64,000 bases of DNA from JAVBNT01 sp031551355 (GCA_031551355.1 JAVBNT010000023.1:1-64000); one strand, 5' to 3'; shown: positions 33,736-43,530, counted from the stretch's first letter. Notes: generated by a model not told the origin, from the letters alone. Numbers and translations: made by a program.

Positions 33736-34710
33736 CTAATTGTCAATAAATTTTACATCGCCTTTTATATCATCTATTACTATTATGACATTAGTTTTCA
33801 GAGGTTCTATATAAGAATTTCGGGAAATTCCTTTTAATTTTGCATATACTTCCGGGCTGACGGCAAAAACCTTATTATAATTACTCATCATATAGCTGAT
33901 GTAGCTTTTATAATAATCATCAGGATTTTTGTAATGGGTTTCAGGCTTAAGCACCTTCAATTCATTAACACATATATTTGCCCAGGTCCCGTTCAAACAG
34001 GCAATTTCAGCTTCTTCTTTTGTCTGCGAGTTGCGGATCTTTATTAAAATATAAGCGGGGCTCGTAGAAAAATTGCCAAACCTCTTCTTTAAAGTGGCCT
34101 CTGTAACTTTTTTAGTATTTTTGGGGGCTTCAACTATTCGGTATTTTTCATATGAGTTGTCCGCCGCTATTGAGCCGTCCCTGATATTCAGGCGAATCAC
34201 CGGAACAAACTGCAGCATCATTTTCAAAAAAGCTCTATCCTTTAATAGTTGCTGCTCGGTAAACCCGGCAAACTCTCCAGCATCTGCCGCTTTTTGAAAA
34301 TCTTCCTTGGTTTTATACTTACCTGCATAAGTATCATCAGCCCGGTATTTTTCCAAATCACGATAAAGTTTACCGGATACGTCAAAAATCCTGTCATAAT
34401 TTTTGAGCATATAATCCATATATTCTTCCGGTGATTTCACTAATTTGAGGGAGTTTATACATATATTCATCCACTCGCTACTCGTACAAACCAAATCCAT
34501 TTGTTCTTCGCCGGATTTCACTTTAACGATTATATAAGCCGGATTTTCGGGAGAATTTATAAATCTGTTTTTTAAAATCAGTTCCTGTGAAAATTCTTGC
34601 ATGTTTTTATCCGCTTTTTTATTTTCTATTTTTGTTTCACTATTCCATCCGCAGGAAACGGAAAATAAAATTAACACAAGTAATATTGTTATACAAAATT
34701 TTATTTTCAT
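33736..34710 (-). CDS. lipoprotein with an internally duplicated domain
   Basis: The start is placed at 34710 (MKIKFCITILL), which leads directly into a lipoprotein signal with lipobox SVSCGW; this is 5 nt after the Shedu-like gene stops. The 324-aa protein contains the same 120-residue unit twice: NRFINSPENPAYIIVKVKSG / EWMNICINSLKLVKSPEEYMDYM and KRFGNFSTSPAYILIKIRNS / TWANICVNELKVLKPE...YISYM, each ending in a MxxNYxxxFxVS block. The fold is unknown. It is probably outer- or inner-membrane anchored. Its close linkage to the Shedu-like gene suggests a shared transcript. Confidence 0.65.
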   Translation of the reverse strand: MKIKFCITILLVLILFSVSCGWNSETKIENKKADKNMQEFSQELILKNRFINSPENPAYIIVKVKSGEEQMDLVCTSSEWMNICINSLKLVKSPEEYMDYMLKNYDRIFDVSGKLYRDLEKYRADDTYAGKYKTKEDFQKAADAGEFAGFTEQQLLKDRAFLKMMLQFVPVIRLNIRDGSIAADNSYEKYRIVEAPKNTKKVTEATLKKRFGNFSTSPAYILIKIRNSQTKEEAEIACLNGTWANICVNELKVLKPETHYKNPDDYYKSYISYMMSNYNKVFAVSPEVYAKLKGISRNSYIEPLKTNVIIVIDDIKGDVKFIDN

Positions 34711-34715
34711 AGTTT

Positions 34716-37700
34716 TTAATTCCGCCCATGGCAATCTTTAATTCTACAACTATTATCTTTTTGTGTAACAGCTTTTGATAGTGAATCAACAAAATATTTT
34801 AACAACTCTAAACATTCATCATATGCAACAATTCTTAAACTTTTCTGATTATTCCGATATAATTCAAAAGACCGCTTTTTTTGCTTATTGTCTAAACTGG
34901 ACAAACACCCTATTATAACCAATCCTTGGACATTATAGGCTTCGACTTCCCTATCTTCAGCATTGTGGATTGATGAAGACATATTAGTTTCCAGCTGATA
35001 TTTTTGTGTAAGAAACTGAGAAACAGCTCCCGAAAGATCTTTTGATGGAGGATATATCCCCAATCTGTAAGGATTATTTTCTAATAATAGCGTAGCTGGA
35101 GTTTTTATTTCAACAAGAAATGTATTATTTGTTATTATGTGTTTTCTAAGAAAATCAGGATATTGTCCATTACAATTATCAAATGATTTACCACCAACAT
35201 ATGCCTGATCTTTGAATTGTACAAAAGGGGAGCCCGTAAAAAAAGTAAGCAACAAAGAATTTTCTTCAAAGAATTTTTGAAAAACAGATTCTTGATGTTT
35301 TTTTGACAATAGTTTTTCGAAATCACTAGCCAGTATCTTCAAATATCTTAAGTCTGTAATATCCTTTAATTCTGACAAACATGATTTATTAAGTTCTTTT
35401 CTAAATTCAACCCTTTGAAGATAACTCTCCTTATGCTCAGCACACCAATTATTAATTTGAGGACTAACTCTTTCTATCAATTCAGCGGATTGTTTCCAAT
35501 ATAATTCAAACTTTTTTTTATTCTGTTTCGTATTTTGCAACAAAACGATATAAGCATACAGCCAATTTATATAAACAAGAGGCAATAAATTTTCATTTAA
35601 AGACAGCATTTTCGGATTTCGAAAACCCATATAACCATTATTATCCTTTATTTCCTTTTCCATTTTCCCAAAATCAATACAAACCCTATTTGAGTTTTCT
35701 TCATTAAAATTCATTTCATTTTCTGCAAGATCCGCAATTACTTTGAAAAATTTATCATCACCCTGTCTTATCTCATCAAACTTGTTCATCAATAAGTTTA
35801 CTCTATTTATCAAGCTTTGAATATGACGTCGCTTATCGGCAACCATTGTTTGATCTTTAAATCTATCCAAATGCTTATCCCATTCCTTAAGCTTAGACAA
35901 CGACCATCCATACAATTTTTCATATTTATAATTTAGTATCACCAAAATCAGTTGCTCTGACAAACTAAAATTATCACAAATCGGTTCAAAGTCATCATTA
36001 TTGAGAAATTCTTGGATTTTTTTGTCTAAGCTCTTTACAGTCTCTTCTTCCTTAGTAACCATTCTCCATATAAGAGCTTTTTCTAAAGTTAAAGAGTCTT
36101 CAAATTTTTTCCACCCTCCGTCAGTATCTTCAATAATCCCTCCTACTTCTTTCAGAAGCTTGGTATTATATTCAGAATTTTCTTTAAATATATTAAAGAA
36201 ATCATCATAATGATAACTTATAAGACAGGAATATAAAGCCACAGTCAAATAACGAAGCTCAGAAGAGGTCTGAGGCAAATACATTTTAGCCTTCTTTACT
36301 ATCGCACAAAGAATTCCTGTTTGTATCTTGCCACGCTTAACTGCTTCACTCCAAATTTTGTATGAAGTATTTTCAGGATGTTCCTTATACTCCTTACGTT
36401 CTTTTCTCTCTTGCGCAACCTGTTTGAGAGTTAGCGATTTTACAGAGGTTGTAACTCTTATATCAATTTTCCCGCTATGCTCCGATTCTTCAGGTTTTCT
36501 TGAGTCTATCTTTGGGCTAGCTTTATGATACAAATCATGAACTTTAGCAAAACTTATAGGAGTTTTATAATTTTTCTGTTCACTTTCATTTGCAATTTTA
36601 TAAACATCAAACCATACCGGCTGCGTCCAATAATCATCAGGCATACCTATTTTCAGACTTTCCGAATCAGCGGCGCAAACCGCTTGATAAAAGTTATTTA
36701 AACTTTTCAGCAAATTCCTATAAATACCACTGTAACCATCATTGCCTTTAGAGCAAATCCGCTGTGCAATAAGCAACAACCCACCCAGCCCCCTAGATTT
36801 AACATGAGACTCCGTTTTATCAGTTAATAATTTATCAAAATCTTTAATTAATCGTATCATGTATTCAGTAAAATTGGTAACAGATATAACTTCATCAATA
36901 AAAAGCACAAAAAGTTCCTGATAAGAAAAATCAACGGTAGAGCTAGGAATTAAAGCACTTTGAAGAAAGCAGCACTTGTTTATTAGATAACTTGCAATCA
37001 ATGATATTTGCTCGATGTCGGCATTACAATAATGATACCCTAATATTTTACGAAACGCTGTTTTGAAAAGTTCTTTATATTGTTCTTTGTTTTGAGCAAA
37101 ATCTTTACATAGATAACAGAGCTGGCAAAAGCTAAAAAAAGCAAGCTTTTCTGTCATAAACATAGCTACAAGAGAATCCGCAGTAAAAACTATATAACCA
37201 TCATTAATGAAATGCCCTAATAAATGTAATTTTGATACAATTTCAGCCCCGCGATCTTTATAGTCGGCAGGTATTGTTTCAAATTGAACAATCAGCAGAT
37301 CAGATAAAAATTTTAATCTACTTTCAATATGAAACATAAATAAACTTCGACTGGTAAAATGTTCCCGCTGATAAAGATATTCAACAATATCATCAGGCAA
37401 AAACCTATATCCCGTATATTTTCTATAAATAGGTTCATAATCAATTGTTTCATCATAAGAATTTTCAGCAAGGGTATTTATACTTTCTGCAAGCTGAGCA
37501 TGTATAATAAAGTTACGCTCTTTTCCTATATCATCGACCCATTCTTCTTTTTCAAACATTTCAATTATAAATTTTAGCAATTCACTCTTCTTATCTGCTT
37601 CAAGGAAAAACAGTAATTCAAATGTTGCATTACAAGAAAACGCCAATTCAAGCCATTCTTTTTTTTGCTCATTACTGCAACAATCAACGTTATACGTCCA

Positions 37701-38249
37701 GTATTGAGCAAGTGCTTTATTTATTTCCTTAAAACAAGTCCTGTCTTCAGGCTCAGTAAAATAATTTCCACCTATTTTTGAAAGTAATCTTTTTTCGACG
37801 AGTTCATCGACACTCGGAGTATTAGGAAACAAAATTCTGAATTGTTCTATTATTTTGTCGATATCATTTATCAAAACTTTACTTTTTATCTCATTTTTTT
37901 TACACGAAATAAAGTCGAGAAACGATATAACACTGCGCAGCTTATCATCCTTAATAAATTTCAAGTGTTCCTCGTTAAACCAATTTATCGCTGGAGACCA
38001 TTCGCCAAAATCAATACGAATCCACATATCATCTACTAATTCTTTCACATTAAACAATGATTTATTATCGTCTTCATATTCACTATAAAGTTTTTCCAAA
38101 CCATTAATCCCTGCATAGTCATTTACAATTTTAGAAGTTTTGAGGAACGCTAGGAATAAACTATCTACAGGGTATGGATAAATTTTTGAATTTTCTTTTT
38201 TATCCGGCAAACATTTTTGTATAAGATTTGAAAATTGATAATCTACCAT
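34716..38249 (-). CDS. giant protein with C-terminal Shedu-type (DUF4263) nuclease domain
   Basis: The protein is 1177 aa. Residues 1-980 or so are a long, mainly helical region, rich in Leu, Glu, Lys, Phe and Tyr, with no P-loop or known motif. Residues 990-1160 match the Shedu/DUF4263 pattern: FQKFFEENSLLLTFF, then the PD-(D/E)XK active site as QYPDFLR (Asp about 1028) and FLVEIKTP (Glu about 1047, Lys about 1049), followed by PPSKDLSGAVSQFLTQK. Shedu proteins are anti-phage nucleases whose N-terminal domain varies and sets the trigger. Here that region is unusually long. AT-rich codon use differs from its neighbours, suggesting acquisition. The lipoprotein gene follows at 34710. An orphan nuclease of another pathway is possible. 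Confidence 0.75.
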   Translation of the reverse strand: MVDYQFSNLIQKCLPDKKENSKIYPYPVDSLFLAFLKTSKIVNDYAGINGLEKLYSEYEDDNKSLFNVKELVDDMWIRIDFGEWSPAINWFNEEHLKFIKDDKLRSVISFLDFISCKKNEIKSKVLINDIDKIIEQFRILFPNTPSVDELVEKRLLSKIGGNYFTEPEDRTCFKEINKALAQYWTYNVDCCSNEQKKEWLELAFSCNATFELLFFLEADKKSELLKFIIEMFEKEEWVDDIGKERNFIIHAQLAESINTLAENSYDETIDYEPIYRKYTGYRFLPDDIVEYLYQREHFTSRSLFMFHIESRLKFLSDLLIVQFETIPADYKDRGAEIVSKLHLLGHFINDGYIVFTADSLVAMFMTEKLAFFSFCQLCYLCKDFAQNKEQYKELFKTAFRKILGYHYCNADIEQISLIASYLINKCCFLQSALIPSSTVDFSYQELFVLFIDEVISVTNFTEYMIRLIKDFDKLLTDKTESHVKSRGLGGLLLIAQRICSKGNDGYSGIYRNLLKSLNNFYQAVCAADSESLKIGMPDDYWTQPVWFDVYKIANESEQKNYKTPISFAKVHDLYHKASPKIDSRKPEESEHSGKIDIRVTTSVKSLTLKQVAQERKERKEYKEHPENTSYKIWSEAVKRGKIQTGILCAIVKKAKMYLPQTSSELRYLTVALYSCLISYHYDDFFNIFKENSEYNTKLLKEVGGIIEDTDGGWKKFEDSLTLEKALIWRMVTKEEETVKSLDKKIQEFLNNDDFEPICDNFSLSEQLILVILNYKYEKLYGWSLSKLKEWDKHLDRFKDQTMVADKRRHIQSLINRVNLLMNKFDEIRQGDDKFFKVIADLAENEMNFNEENSNRVCIDFGKMEKEIKDNNGYMGFRNPKMLSLNENLLPLVYINWLYAYIVLLQNTKQNKKKFELYWKQSAELIERVSPQINNWCAEHKESYLQRVEFRKELNKSCLSELKDITDLRYLKILASDFEKLLSKKHQESVFQKFFEENSLLLTFFTGSPFVQFKDQAYVGGKSFDNCNGQYPDFLRKHIITNNTFLVEIKTPATLLLENNPYRLGIYPPSKDLSGAVSQFLTQKYQLETNMSSSIHNAEDREVEAYNVQGLVIIGCLSSLDNKQKKRSFELYRNNQKSLRIVAYDECLELLKYFVDSLSKAVTQKDNSCRIKDCHGRN

Positions 38250-38409
38250 AATTCACACCTGCGCTGTTCAATTTTTTAAGATTTTTTATCCGCAATTTAT
38301 TTGTTTCCATAAAATAAAAATAGCGCCTTAGCGCACATTTATATGGATTCCCACCTCGGGAATGACAGAATTATTATAGCATACCCACAACGGCAATTCC
38401 TTAAAAAAA
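38250..38409. other. intergenic region upstream of the Shedu-like gene
   Basis: AT-rich, no gene. TTCCC-ACCTC-GGGAA at 38348-38362, in the context ATGGATTCCC...GGGAATGAC, is a degenerate copy of a common interspersed palindrome. No strong promoter was identified for the Shedu-like gene; AGGTG before its ATG is a weak ribosome-binding site. Confidence 0.4.
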
Positions 38410-38537
38410 CAAAAGTAGCTCAAAACAAGGCTAGACTAGGAAGGTGATTGCGCCTTGAGCTAAGCGTAGATCAACTACGTGTGCGAAAGGCGACAATCAC
38501 CCTGACGACGTATAGCCGCAGTTTTCAGCTACTTTTG
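38410..38537. repeat. long nested hairpin element overlapping the end of the phosphorylase gene
   Basis: CAAAAGTAGCTCAAAAC (38410-38426) and GTTTTCAGCTACTTTTG (38521-38537) are inverted with one mismatch. Nested inside are GGCTA/TAGCC, GGTGATTG-CGCCTT/AAGGCG-CAATCACC with one bulge, and CGTAG-ATCAA-CTACG, so that almost all of the 128 bp can fold as one hairpin. The right arm contains the stop codon (38529-38531) of the phosphorylase gene. Confidence 0.7.
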
Positions 38538-39293
38538 AGAGTCGAGAATTTTGATGGCCTCTATTGCTGTCTTAATCGCATCATCAACACCGAGCTTTTT
38601 ATCGACAATCGGTGCATCTTCATACGTAAGTCCGATGATCGCCAGAACTTCCCCTACTCTTACGCGTCTGATATGCGAAATAACGAACAAGGCGGCGTCT
38701 TCCATGGAAGTAGCCATCACATTGGCTCTTTCCCATGCTTTCCATAGAGCTCTGTTTTCTTCCTCAATCGGAAGAGCTTCTTCGCCTTCAATAAAGAAGG
38801 CATCTTTACAGTGACAGACACCGGTATGTGATTTATAACCGAGTTTACGGGTTGCATCCCTAAGGGCAACAGTAACATCAAGATCGGGAACGGCGGGATA
38901 ACTGAGCGGTATATACTGACGGGTTGTGCCCTCCTCACGGATAGCGCCGGTGGGGATTACAAGGTCTCCGAGGCCAATATAAGGCTGCAACGCTCCCGCG
39001 GTTCCTACTCTGATGAAAGTATCGGCTCCTATTTTAATCAGCTCTTCAAGAGCAATGGCGGCACTGGGACAACCGATTCCCGTTGAAGTAACCGATACTT
39101 TTATGCCGCCCACTTCACCGGTATAAGTGGTGTATTCCCTGTTTTCGGCGACTTTTTCGGCCTTATCAAAATAACTGGCAATTATCGGCACTCTGCCGGG
39201 ATCTCCGGGCAAAATTACATACCTGCCGACATCTCCCTTACCAAGAGCAATATGATACTGTTTTTCGTCTGCTTTCTTTTCTGCATGTTTCAT
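38529..39293 (-). CDS. udp: nucleoside phosphorylase (uridine phosphorylase-like)
   Basis: The 254-aa protein is of the PNP/UDP family. Visible blocks: LPGDPGRVPIIASYFD near residue 28, the FIRVGTAGALQPYIGLGDLVI signature near 93, and ATSMEDAALFVI with the ribose-binding Glu-Met region (SMED) near 195. It cleaves nucleosides with phosphate to base plus ribose-1-phosphate. Uridine phosphorylase is favoured over purine nucleoside phosphorylase on overall pattern, not proven. The last codons and stop lie in a palindromic element. Confidence 0.85.
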   Translation of the reverse strand: MKHAEKKADEKQYHIALGKGDVGRYVILPGDPGRVPIIASYFDKAEKVAENREYTTYTGEVGGIKVSVTSTGIGCPSAAIALEELIKIGADTFIRVGTAGALQPYIGLGDLVIPTGAIREEGTTRQYIPLSYPAVPDLDVTVALRDATRKLGYKSHTGVCHCKDAFFIEGEEALPIEEENRALWKAWERANVMATSMEDAALFVISHIRRVRVGEVLAIIGLTYEDAPIVDKKLGVDDAIKTAIEAIKILDSQK

Positions 39294-39415
39294 ATTTTTT
39301 TTACTCCTTAATATGTTTTCTCGAAATATTCGATAACTTCCTGAATAGTTTCTTTGCGTATTACATTTTAGCCTTCTGTATAAAAGACAAAATTAAAAAT
39401 AATGCCTTTAAAACA

Positions 39416-39455
39416 AAAAGGAACCGCCTTGTTTCTTTACAAGACAGCTCCCTTA
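39416..39455 (-). terminator. intrinsic terminator of the AIM24-like gene
   Basis: On the minus strand AAGGGAGCTGTCTTG pairs with CAAGGCGGTTCCTT, followed by TTTTG. It has the GCTGTC/GGCGGT wobble stem. Confidence 0.75.
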
Positions 39456-39487
39456 AAGCTCAAAAATACACAACTTTATTAAAAAAT

Positions 39488-40171
39488 TTATTTGGAACCG
39501 AGTCCCAGGCCACGGAGAAAATCAACAAGTCCACCGGGATTTCTGGTTTGAATGTATATGGTACCCGGACCTCTAAATCTGCAAACCAGGCCTTCTCCGC
39601 TGGTAAGGCTGGCAATCAGACCTTTTGCCGCTTTTTCAATTTTATAGTCCATAGTTTCAGACCATGCGACCAAATGGCCGTTATCAACAACAAGTTCTTC
39701 ACCCTGAGAAAGTTCCATTTTATGAATAGAGCCGTAACTGCTTAAAAATAAATGTCCCCTGCCTTTTACCGACAATACAAAAAAGCCGGCTCCGCCGAAA
39801 AGTCCCTGCGCTAAATTCTGAGTTTTCGTATCAAACTGTATCTCATTAGTAGAGGCAAGAAAGCCTCCTTTTGCCACCTTCAAAGCAGTTATTCCATCAA
39901 GCTCGACATCGACAATATCTCCCGGTATCGAATGTCCGAAAATTACATTGCCGGCACCTTTCGAAGCAGTAAGATACTGAAAAAAGAAGTTTTCTCCGGC
40001 AAGCATACGCGTAAGTCCCTTAAAAAGACCTCCCTCAGTTCCTCCGGTTACTTCAATTGTGGAAGACATTGCAATCATTGCGCCGGCTTCGGCTTTTATT
40101 TTTTCACCATGTTCAAGATGGTAGCTTACAATAGGAAATGCGCCTTTATTTAATATTTCATAATTTCCCAT
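39488..40171 (-). CDS. AIM24/TIGR00266-family protein
   Basis: The 227-aa, all-beta protein matches the AIM24 (TIGR00266) family: HLEHGEKIKAEAGAMIAMS near the N-terminus, GGLFKGLTRMLAGENFFFQYLTA, and a Gly-rich centre (GGFLASTNEIQFDTKTQNLAQGLFGGAGFF). The fold is a double-psi or TNF-like trimer in solved members; function in bacteria is unknown. It is a single gene between the nucleoside phosphorylase and allG. Confidence 0.88.
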   Translation of the reverse strand: MGNYEILNKGAFPIVSYHLEHGEKIKAEAGAMIAMSSTIEVTGGTEGGLFKGLTRMLAGENFFFQYLTASKGAGNVIFGHSIPGDIVDVELDGITALKVAKGGFLASTNEIQFDTKTQNLAQGLFGGAGFFVLSVKGRGHLFLSSYGSIHKMELSQGEELVVDNGHLVAWSETMDYKIEKAAKGLIASLTSGEGLVCRFRGPGTIYIQTRNPGGLVDFLRGLGLGSK

Positions 40172-40471
40172 ACAGTTCTCCTTGTTACAAATAATATGAT
40201 ATAAACATTAAAACAACGTTACTCCTTGCGTTAGTCCGCTTTTTTAATGAATTGAAAAGATTCGACTTTAAGTTAAAAATTCCTATCAGAAAGCCATTTT
40301 CTCCGACAGACAATATATTACAACCGTTTCAGCCTTAACTTATCGGATACCAACCGGAGTTGATCCTCGTTTAAACGGGGACAGGTATGACAGCACATGC
40401 TCTTTTGCAAGACCCTGCAATAATTGAATTAATACTGATTTTTTCCGGTTACGATAAAGGCAGGATCAAAC
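40172..40471. other. intergenic region between allG and the AIM24-like gene
   Basis: No gene. One palindrome, CCTCGTTTAAACGGGG at 40365-40380, and AT-rich sequence. The upstream promoter of the AIM24-like gene must lie here on the minus strand, but no clear consensus pair was found. Confidence 0.4.
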
Positions 40472-40509
40472 AAAAAAGGGCCGCCGCGTTCTTTTAACTG
40501 ACAGCCCTT
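40472..40509 (-). terminator. intrinsic terminator of the allFGH block
   Basis: On the minus strand AAGGGCTGTC pairs with GGCGGCCCTT (two U-G wobbles), followed by TTTTTTG, 23 nt after the allG stop. Confidence 0.8.
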
Positions 40510-40531
40510 GTAAACATCGTGAATATAAATT

Positions 40532-41941
40532 TTACTTCCTGCCAAACGCCTCTAATGCTTTGACAAATCCCTCTTTAGGCGCGTCCAAAATACCGGCTCC
40601 TACCTGTCCTATTCCCGGTTTTTTATGTGCGATACCGGTATTGATAACAGGAGTAATACCGGTTTCCATAATTTTTCGCAGGTCAAAACCGGTCGGCGTT
40701 CCCGAAAAGTCAAGCGCCGGGATCGTATAGTCACGGTGACGGCAGTGAGTAATTTCATACATTTTCAAAGTTGACTCAACTGCCATTGAGGCTGTGCCGC
40801 CGACAAATTTAACGATTGCCGGCGCACTGGCCATTGCCACGGCGCCGATGCCGGCAACTTCGGAAATAGTGCTGTCGCCCAAATCCGGGTTGGCGTCTTC
40901 CTCACTGAAACCGGAGAAAAACAGTCCTTTAGGCATTCCTGACGGAGCCGTAAACCACTCGTCTCCCAAACCGACAACCCTGATGCCGGTCTCTACGCCG
41001 TTACGCGCCATACAATAAAGTAAAGTACAATTGTCTATTCCCCTCATAGCGTCGGCGGTTGCCTTGCATGCCGCCATCGATAAATTAAGGAAAAAGTGGA
41101 CATTGCCGGAAATAAAATCGAAAATATCGGCAACATCTTCTCTGGAAGCATCGGTTTTAAGCAAAAACGGGGTTATGGATTTAAGGAACATCAGCGAGCC
41201 GCCGACATTGCGGTTATGACACTCGTCTCCCATCATCAGCGCCTGAGCCGTCAAGTTCTTAACATCAATACCGCCGGACAACGACACGGCCTGTTTGAGG
41301 ATCGGGGCAAGCGTGTTCTCCATCCATCTGAGCCTTTTGATAACTCCTTCATCGTTAGCCCCGAAACGCAACACCTTGCCCAAACCTTCGTTAAGAGTAC
41401 AGAAACCTTTATTGCCGAAAGTTCTGTTCTCAACAACAAAAACGTACATTGACGCCGAAACAATACCTGCCATTGGTCCCACAGTGTTGTGGTGATGGCA
41501 TGAATCAAGGATAATGTTACCGTCTTCAACCATTTTTTCCGCTTCTTCAAGTGTCGAAGCAAGGCCCTCATAGATAACGGCACCGAGAACGGCGCCTTTC
41601 ATCGGACCGCACATACGGATCCATTCGATAGGCGGACCGGCGTGAAGGATCATATTCGGCTTCATACCGGGAATAACGTCAATTGCTCTTGAAATGTCGG
41701 TCAGAACAGGGGAAGAGTCAAGCATACGCCTGGCGGCTTCATCATTGGCCTTCTCAACATCAGAATGCCAAAGTTTTGAAAGTACAGCAACAAGCGAACT
41801 GTCACCGGAACACGGCGGTTTCCATTCGACCTGAACCGAAGGAACGGACTGTTCAAGGAAAGATTCATGAAAAAGCGGCAGCCCTAACGAAATAACCGAC
41901 GGGCCATCATTTAAAAGTTGGTTTATTTTATTTACAGGCAT
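40532..41941 (-). CDS. allG: AllG-like (YlbE/DUF1116) protein
   Basis: The ATG at 41941 (MPVNKINQLL) is placed 9 nt after GAAAGG; an ATG at 41950 abuts it. The 469-aa protein matches DUF1116 proteins: HAGPPIEWIRMCGPMKGAV near residue 100, DSCHHHNTVGPMAGIVSASMYVF near 145, and ARNGVETGIRVVGLGDEWFTAP. In E. coli, AllG with AllF and AllH forms oxamate carbamoyltransferase at the end of allantoin degradation. It starts 2 nt after allF. A carbamate kinase (allK/arcC) is not in this window. Confidence 0.88.
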   Translation of the reverse strand: MPVNKINQLLNDGPSVISLGLPLFHESFLEQSVPSVQVEWKPPCSGDSSLVAVLSKLWHSDVEKANDEAARRMLDSSPVLTDISRAIDVIPGMKPNMILHAGPPIEWIRMCGPMKGAVLGAVIYEGLASTLEEAEKMVEDGNIILDSCHHHNTVGPMAGIVSASMYVFVVENRTFGNKGFCTLNEGLGKVLRFGANDEGVIKRLRWMENTLAPILKQAVSLSGGIDVKNLTAQALMMGDECHNRNVGGSLMFLKSITPFLLKTDASREDVADIFDFISGNVHFFLNLSMAACKATADAMRGIDNCTLLYCMARNGVETGIRVVGLGDEWFTAPSGMPKGLFFSGFSEEDANPDLGDSTISEVAGIGAVAMASAPAIVKFVGGTASMAVESTLKMYEITHCRHRDYTIPALDFSGTPTGFDLRKIMETGITPVINTGIAHKKPGIGQVGAGILDAPKEGFVKALEAFGRK

Positions 41942-41943
41942 AA

Positions 41944-43530
41944 TTAACATCCTTTCTCAATCTTTAAGGCTGCGGCGGCACTTCCCCTGCCGGCGACAAG
42001 TGCCGCAAATCTTGCGGCCTGAGCGTTGCTCGGCATCAAAAAGACTCCGGCGTCTTCAAGAGTCTTTTTCTGCAGCAGATAATTTTGCGGATCAAGCTCC
42101 GACGCACACAAATATGCCACGACGACAAAGTTACGTCCATTAACGAGGGCAGCAGTCCTCGCTTCGTTTATGACCGGTGCCAGTTCGGCAGCCGGATTCC
42201 CGTGAGAGCCATAGCCAAGAACAACGTCAAGTAAAACAACCGCCGTATTTTTATCGGACAGTTCCCGGCGCAGTCTTTCCTTGCGCAGCGTGTAATCGAT
42301 CATCGGATGCGGCATGCCTCTGGTAAAATCATCATCACCCATATCAATAAGCGAATGTTCTTTACTGTTATTGGCATCCTTAAGTTTTAATTCCGGGAAA
42401 ACGGCAGTGTTTGACCAAACATCGCCAAGTAAATTTTTGATAACGACAATAGCTTCTTCGCAAAGAGTTCCCCCGGAATAAAGTCCTCTGATAAACGTCT
42501 GTTCGGCAGACAGCACTGCGGATGCCCCGGCGGCTTTTTTCAAAACAGCGTCCGTATCTTCATCAAACGGATTACCGTTAAACGCAGAGCCGCTTACCAG
42601 TGCCGACATTCTGTTAACCGCCTCTTCAATATTGGCAGCGAACCTGACGTTCTTGCCGTCAGCCCGTTTTTCATCACCGTTTATAAAACAAATTACCGAA
42701 GGTTTCCCTGTTTTTTCCGCAGCCTCAATTACTTTTGCGGCTACTTCGGGATGAGGCGGTTTGGAAATTACAATAATATATTTTGTCGATGCATCATCCG
42801 CCAGAGATTCTATTGCTGAAATCATCGTGATTCCGCCGACGTCTTTAGACAGATCGCGTCCGCCTGTTCCTATTGCATGCGAAATACCGATGCCTTTGGC
42901 GGCCAGCAAAACGGTCAGCTCCTGTATTCCGGTTCCCGACGCTCCGGCAATACCGACCGGTCCCTGAGGCACAACATTGGCAAATCCCAAAGCCATACCT
43001 TTTATTATCGCCGTTCCGCAATCGGGCCCCATAACGAGAAGCCCTTTTTCTCTGGCCATTTTCTTAAGCTCTATTTCATCGGCAAGCGGAACGTTATCGC
43101 TGAAAATCATTACATTCAGACCGTTATTCAGAGCTTTTTGAGTCTCATATCGGGCAAACGGTCCCGGCAGCGAGATAAAAGCAAGATTTGCCTGCGGATT
43201 TTCGGCAAGCGCCGCATTGATTGAATGCGGAAGCATTTTAGCCGTACCGCCCAAAGATACTTCACGCTTTTCCAGACAATTGTTAAGATATTCAAAAGCC
43301 TGCGGAAAAGACGAATCATCATCAGCGGAAAAAGCCACCAGCAAATCGTTGGCCGTTGCAGACGCAGTCGGAGACAAAACGCCTGTCTCTTCCATCAGCA
43401 TCAGGTTCGGCTCGGTTGCCATCATCACGGAAACCTTATCATAGGAAAATTTCTGCTTTATGTCGTTAGCGATCTGCATCAGCAGCACCGAATCATAGAA
43501 ACGGTTTTTTATAACAAAATTTACAAGCAT
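41944..43530 (-). CDS. allF: AllF/FdrA-like acyl-CoA synthetase-fold protein
   Basis: The 528-aa protein matches FdrA/AllF: two CoA-binding/ligase-like halves related to succinyl-CoA synthetase. Visible are a Rossmann-like MGPDCGTAIIKG block near residue 170, VGIAGASGTGIQELTVLLA near 190, GTGGRDLSKDVGGITM near 220 (FdrA signature), and the second-half LLDVVLGYGSHGNPA region. It is the partner of AllG and AllH in carbamoyl transfer from oxalurate in known systems. It has an AGGAG site before ATG and is translationally coupled with allG. Confidence 0.88.
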   Translation of the reverse strand: MLVNFVIKNRFYDSVLLMQIANDIKQKFSYDKVSVMMATEPNLMLMEETGVLSPTASATANDLLVAFSADDDSSFPQAFEYLNNCLEKREVSLGGTAKMLPHSINAALAENPQANLAFISLPGPFARYETQKALNNGLNVMIFSDNVPLADEIELKKMAREKGLLVMGPDCGTAIIKGMALGFANVVPQGPVGIAGASGTGIQELTVLLAAKGIGISHAIGTGGRDLSKDVGGITMISAIESLADDASTKYIIVISKPPHPEVAAKVIEAAEKTGKPSVICFINGDEKRADGKNVRFAANIEEAVNRMSALVSGSAFNGNPFDEDTDAVLKKAAGASAVLSAEQTFIRGLYSGGTLCEEAIVVIKNLLGDVWSNTAVFPELKLKDANNSKEHSLIDMGDDDFTRGMPHPMIDYTLRKERLRRELSDKNTAVVLLDVVLGYGSHGNPAAELAPVINEARTAALVNGRNFVVVAYLCASELDPQNYLLQKKTLEDAGVFLMPSNAQAARFAALVAGRGSAAAALKIEKGC

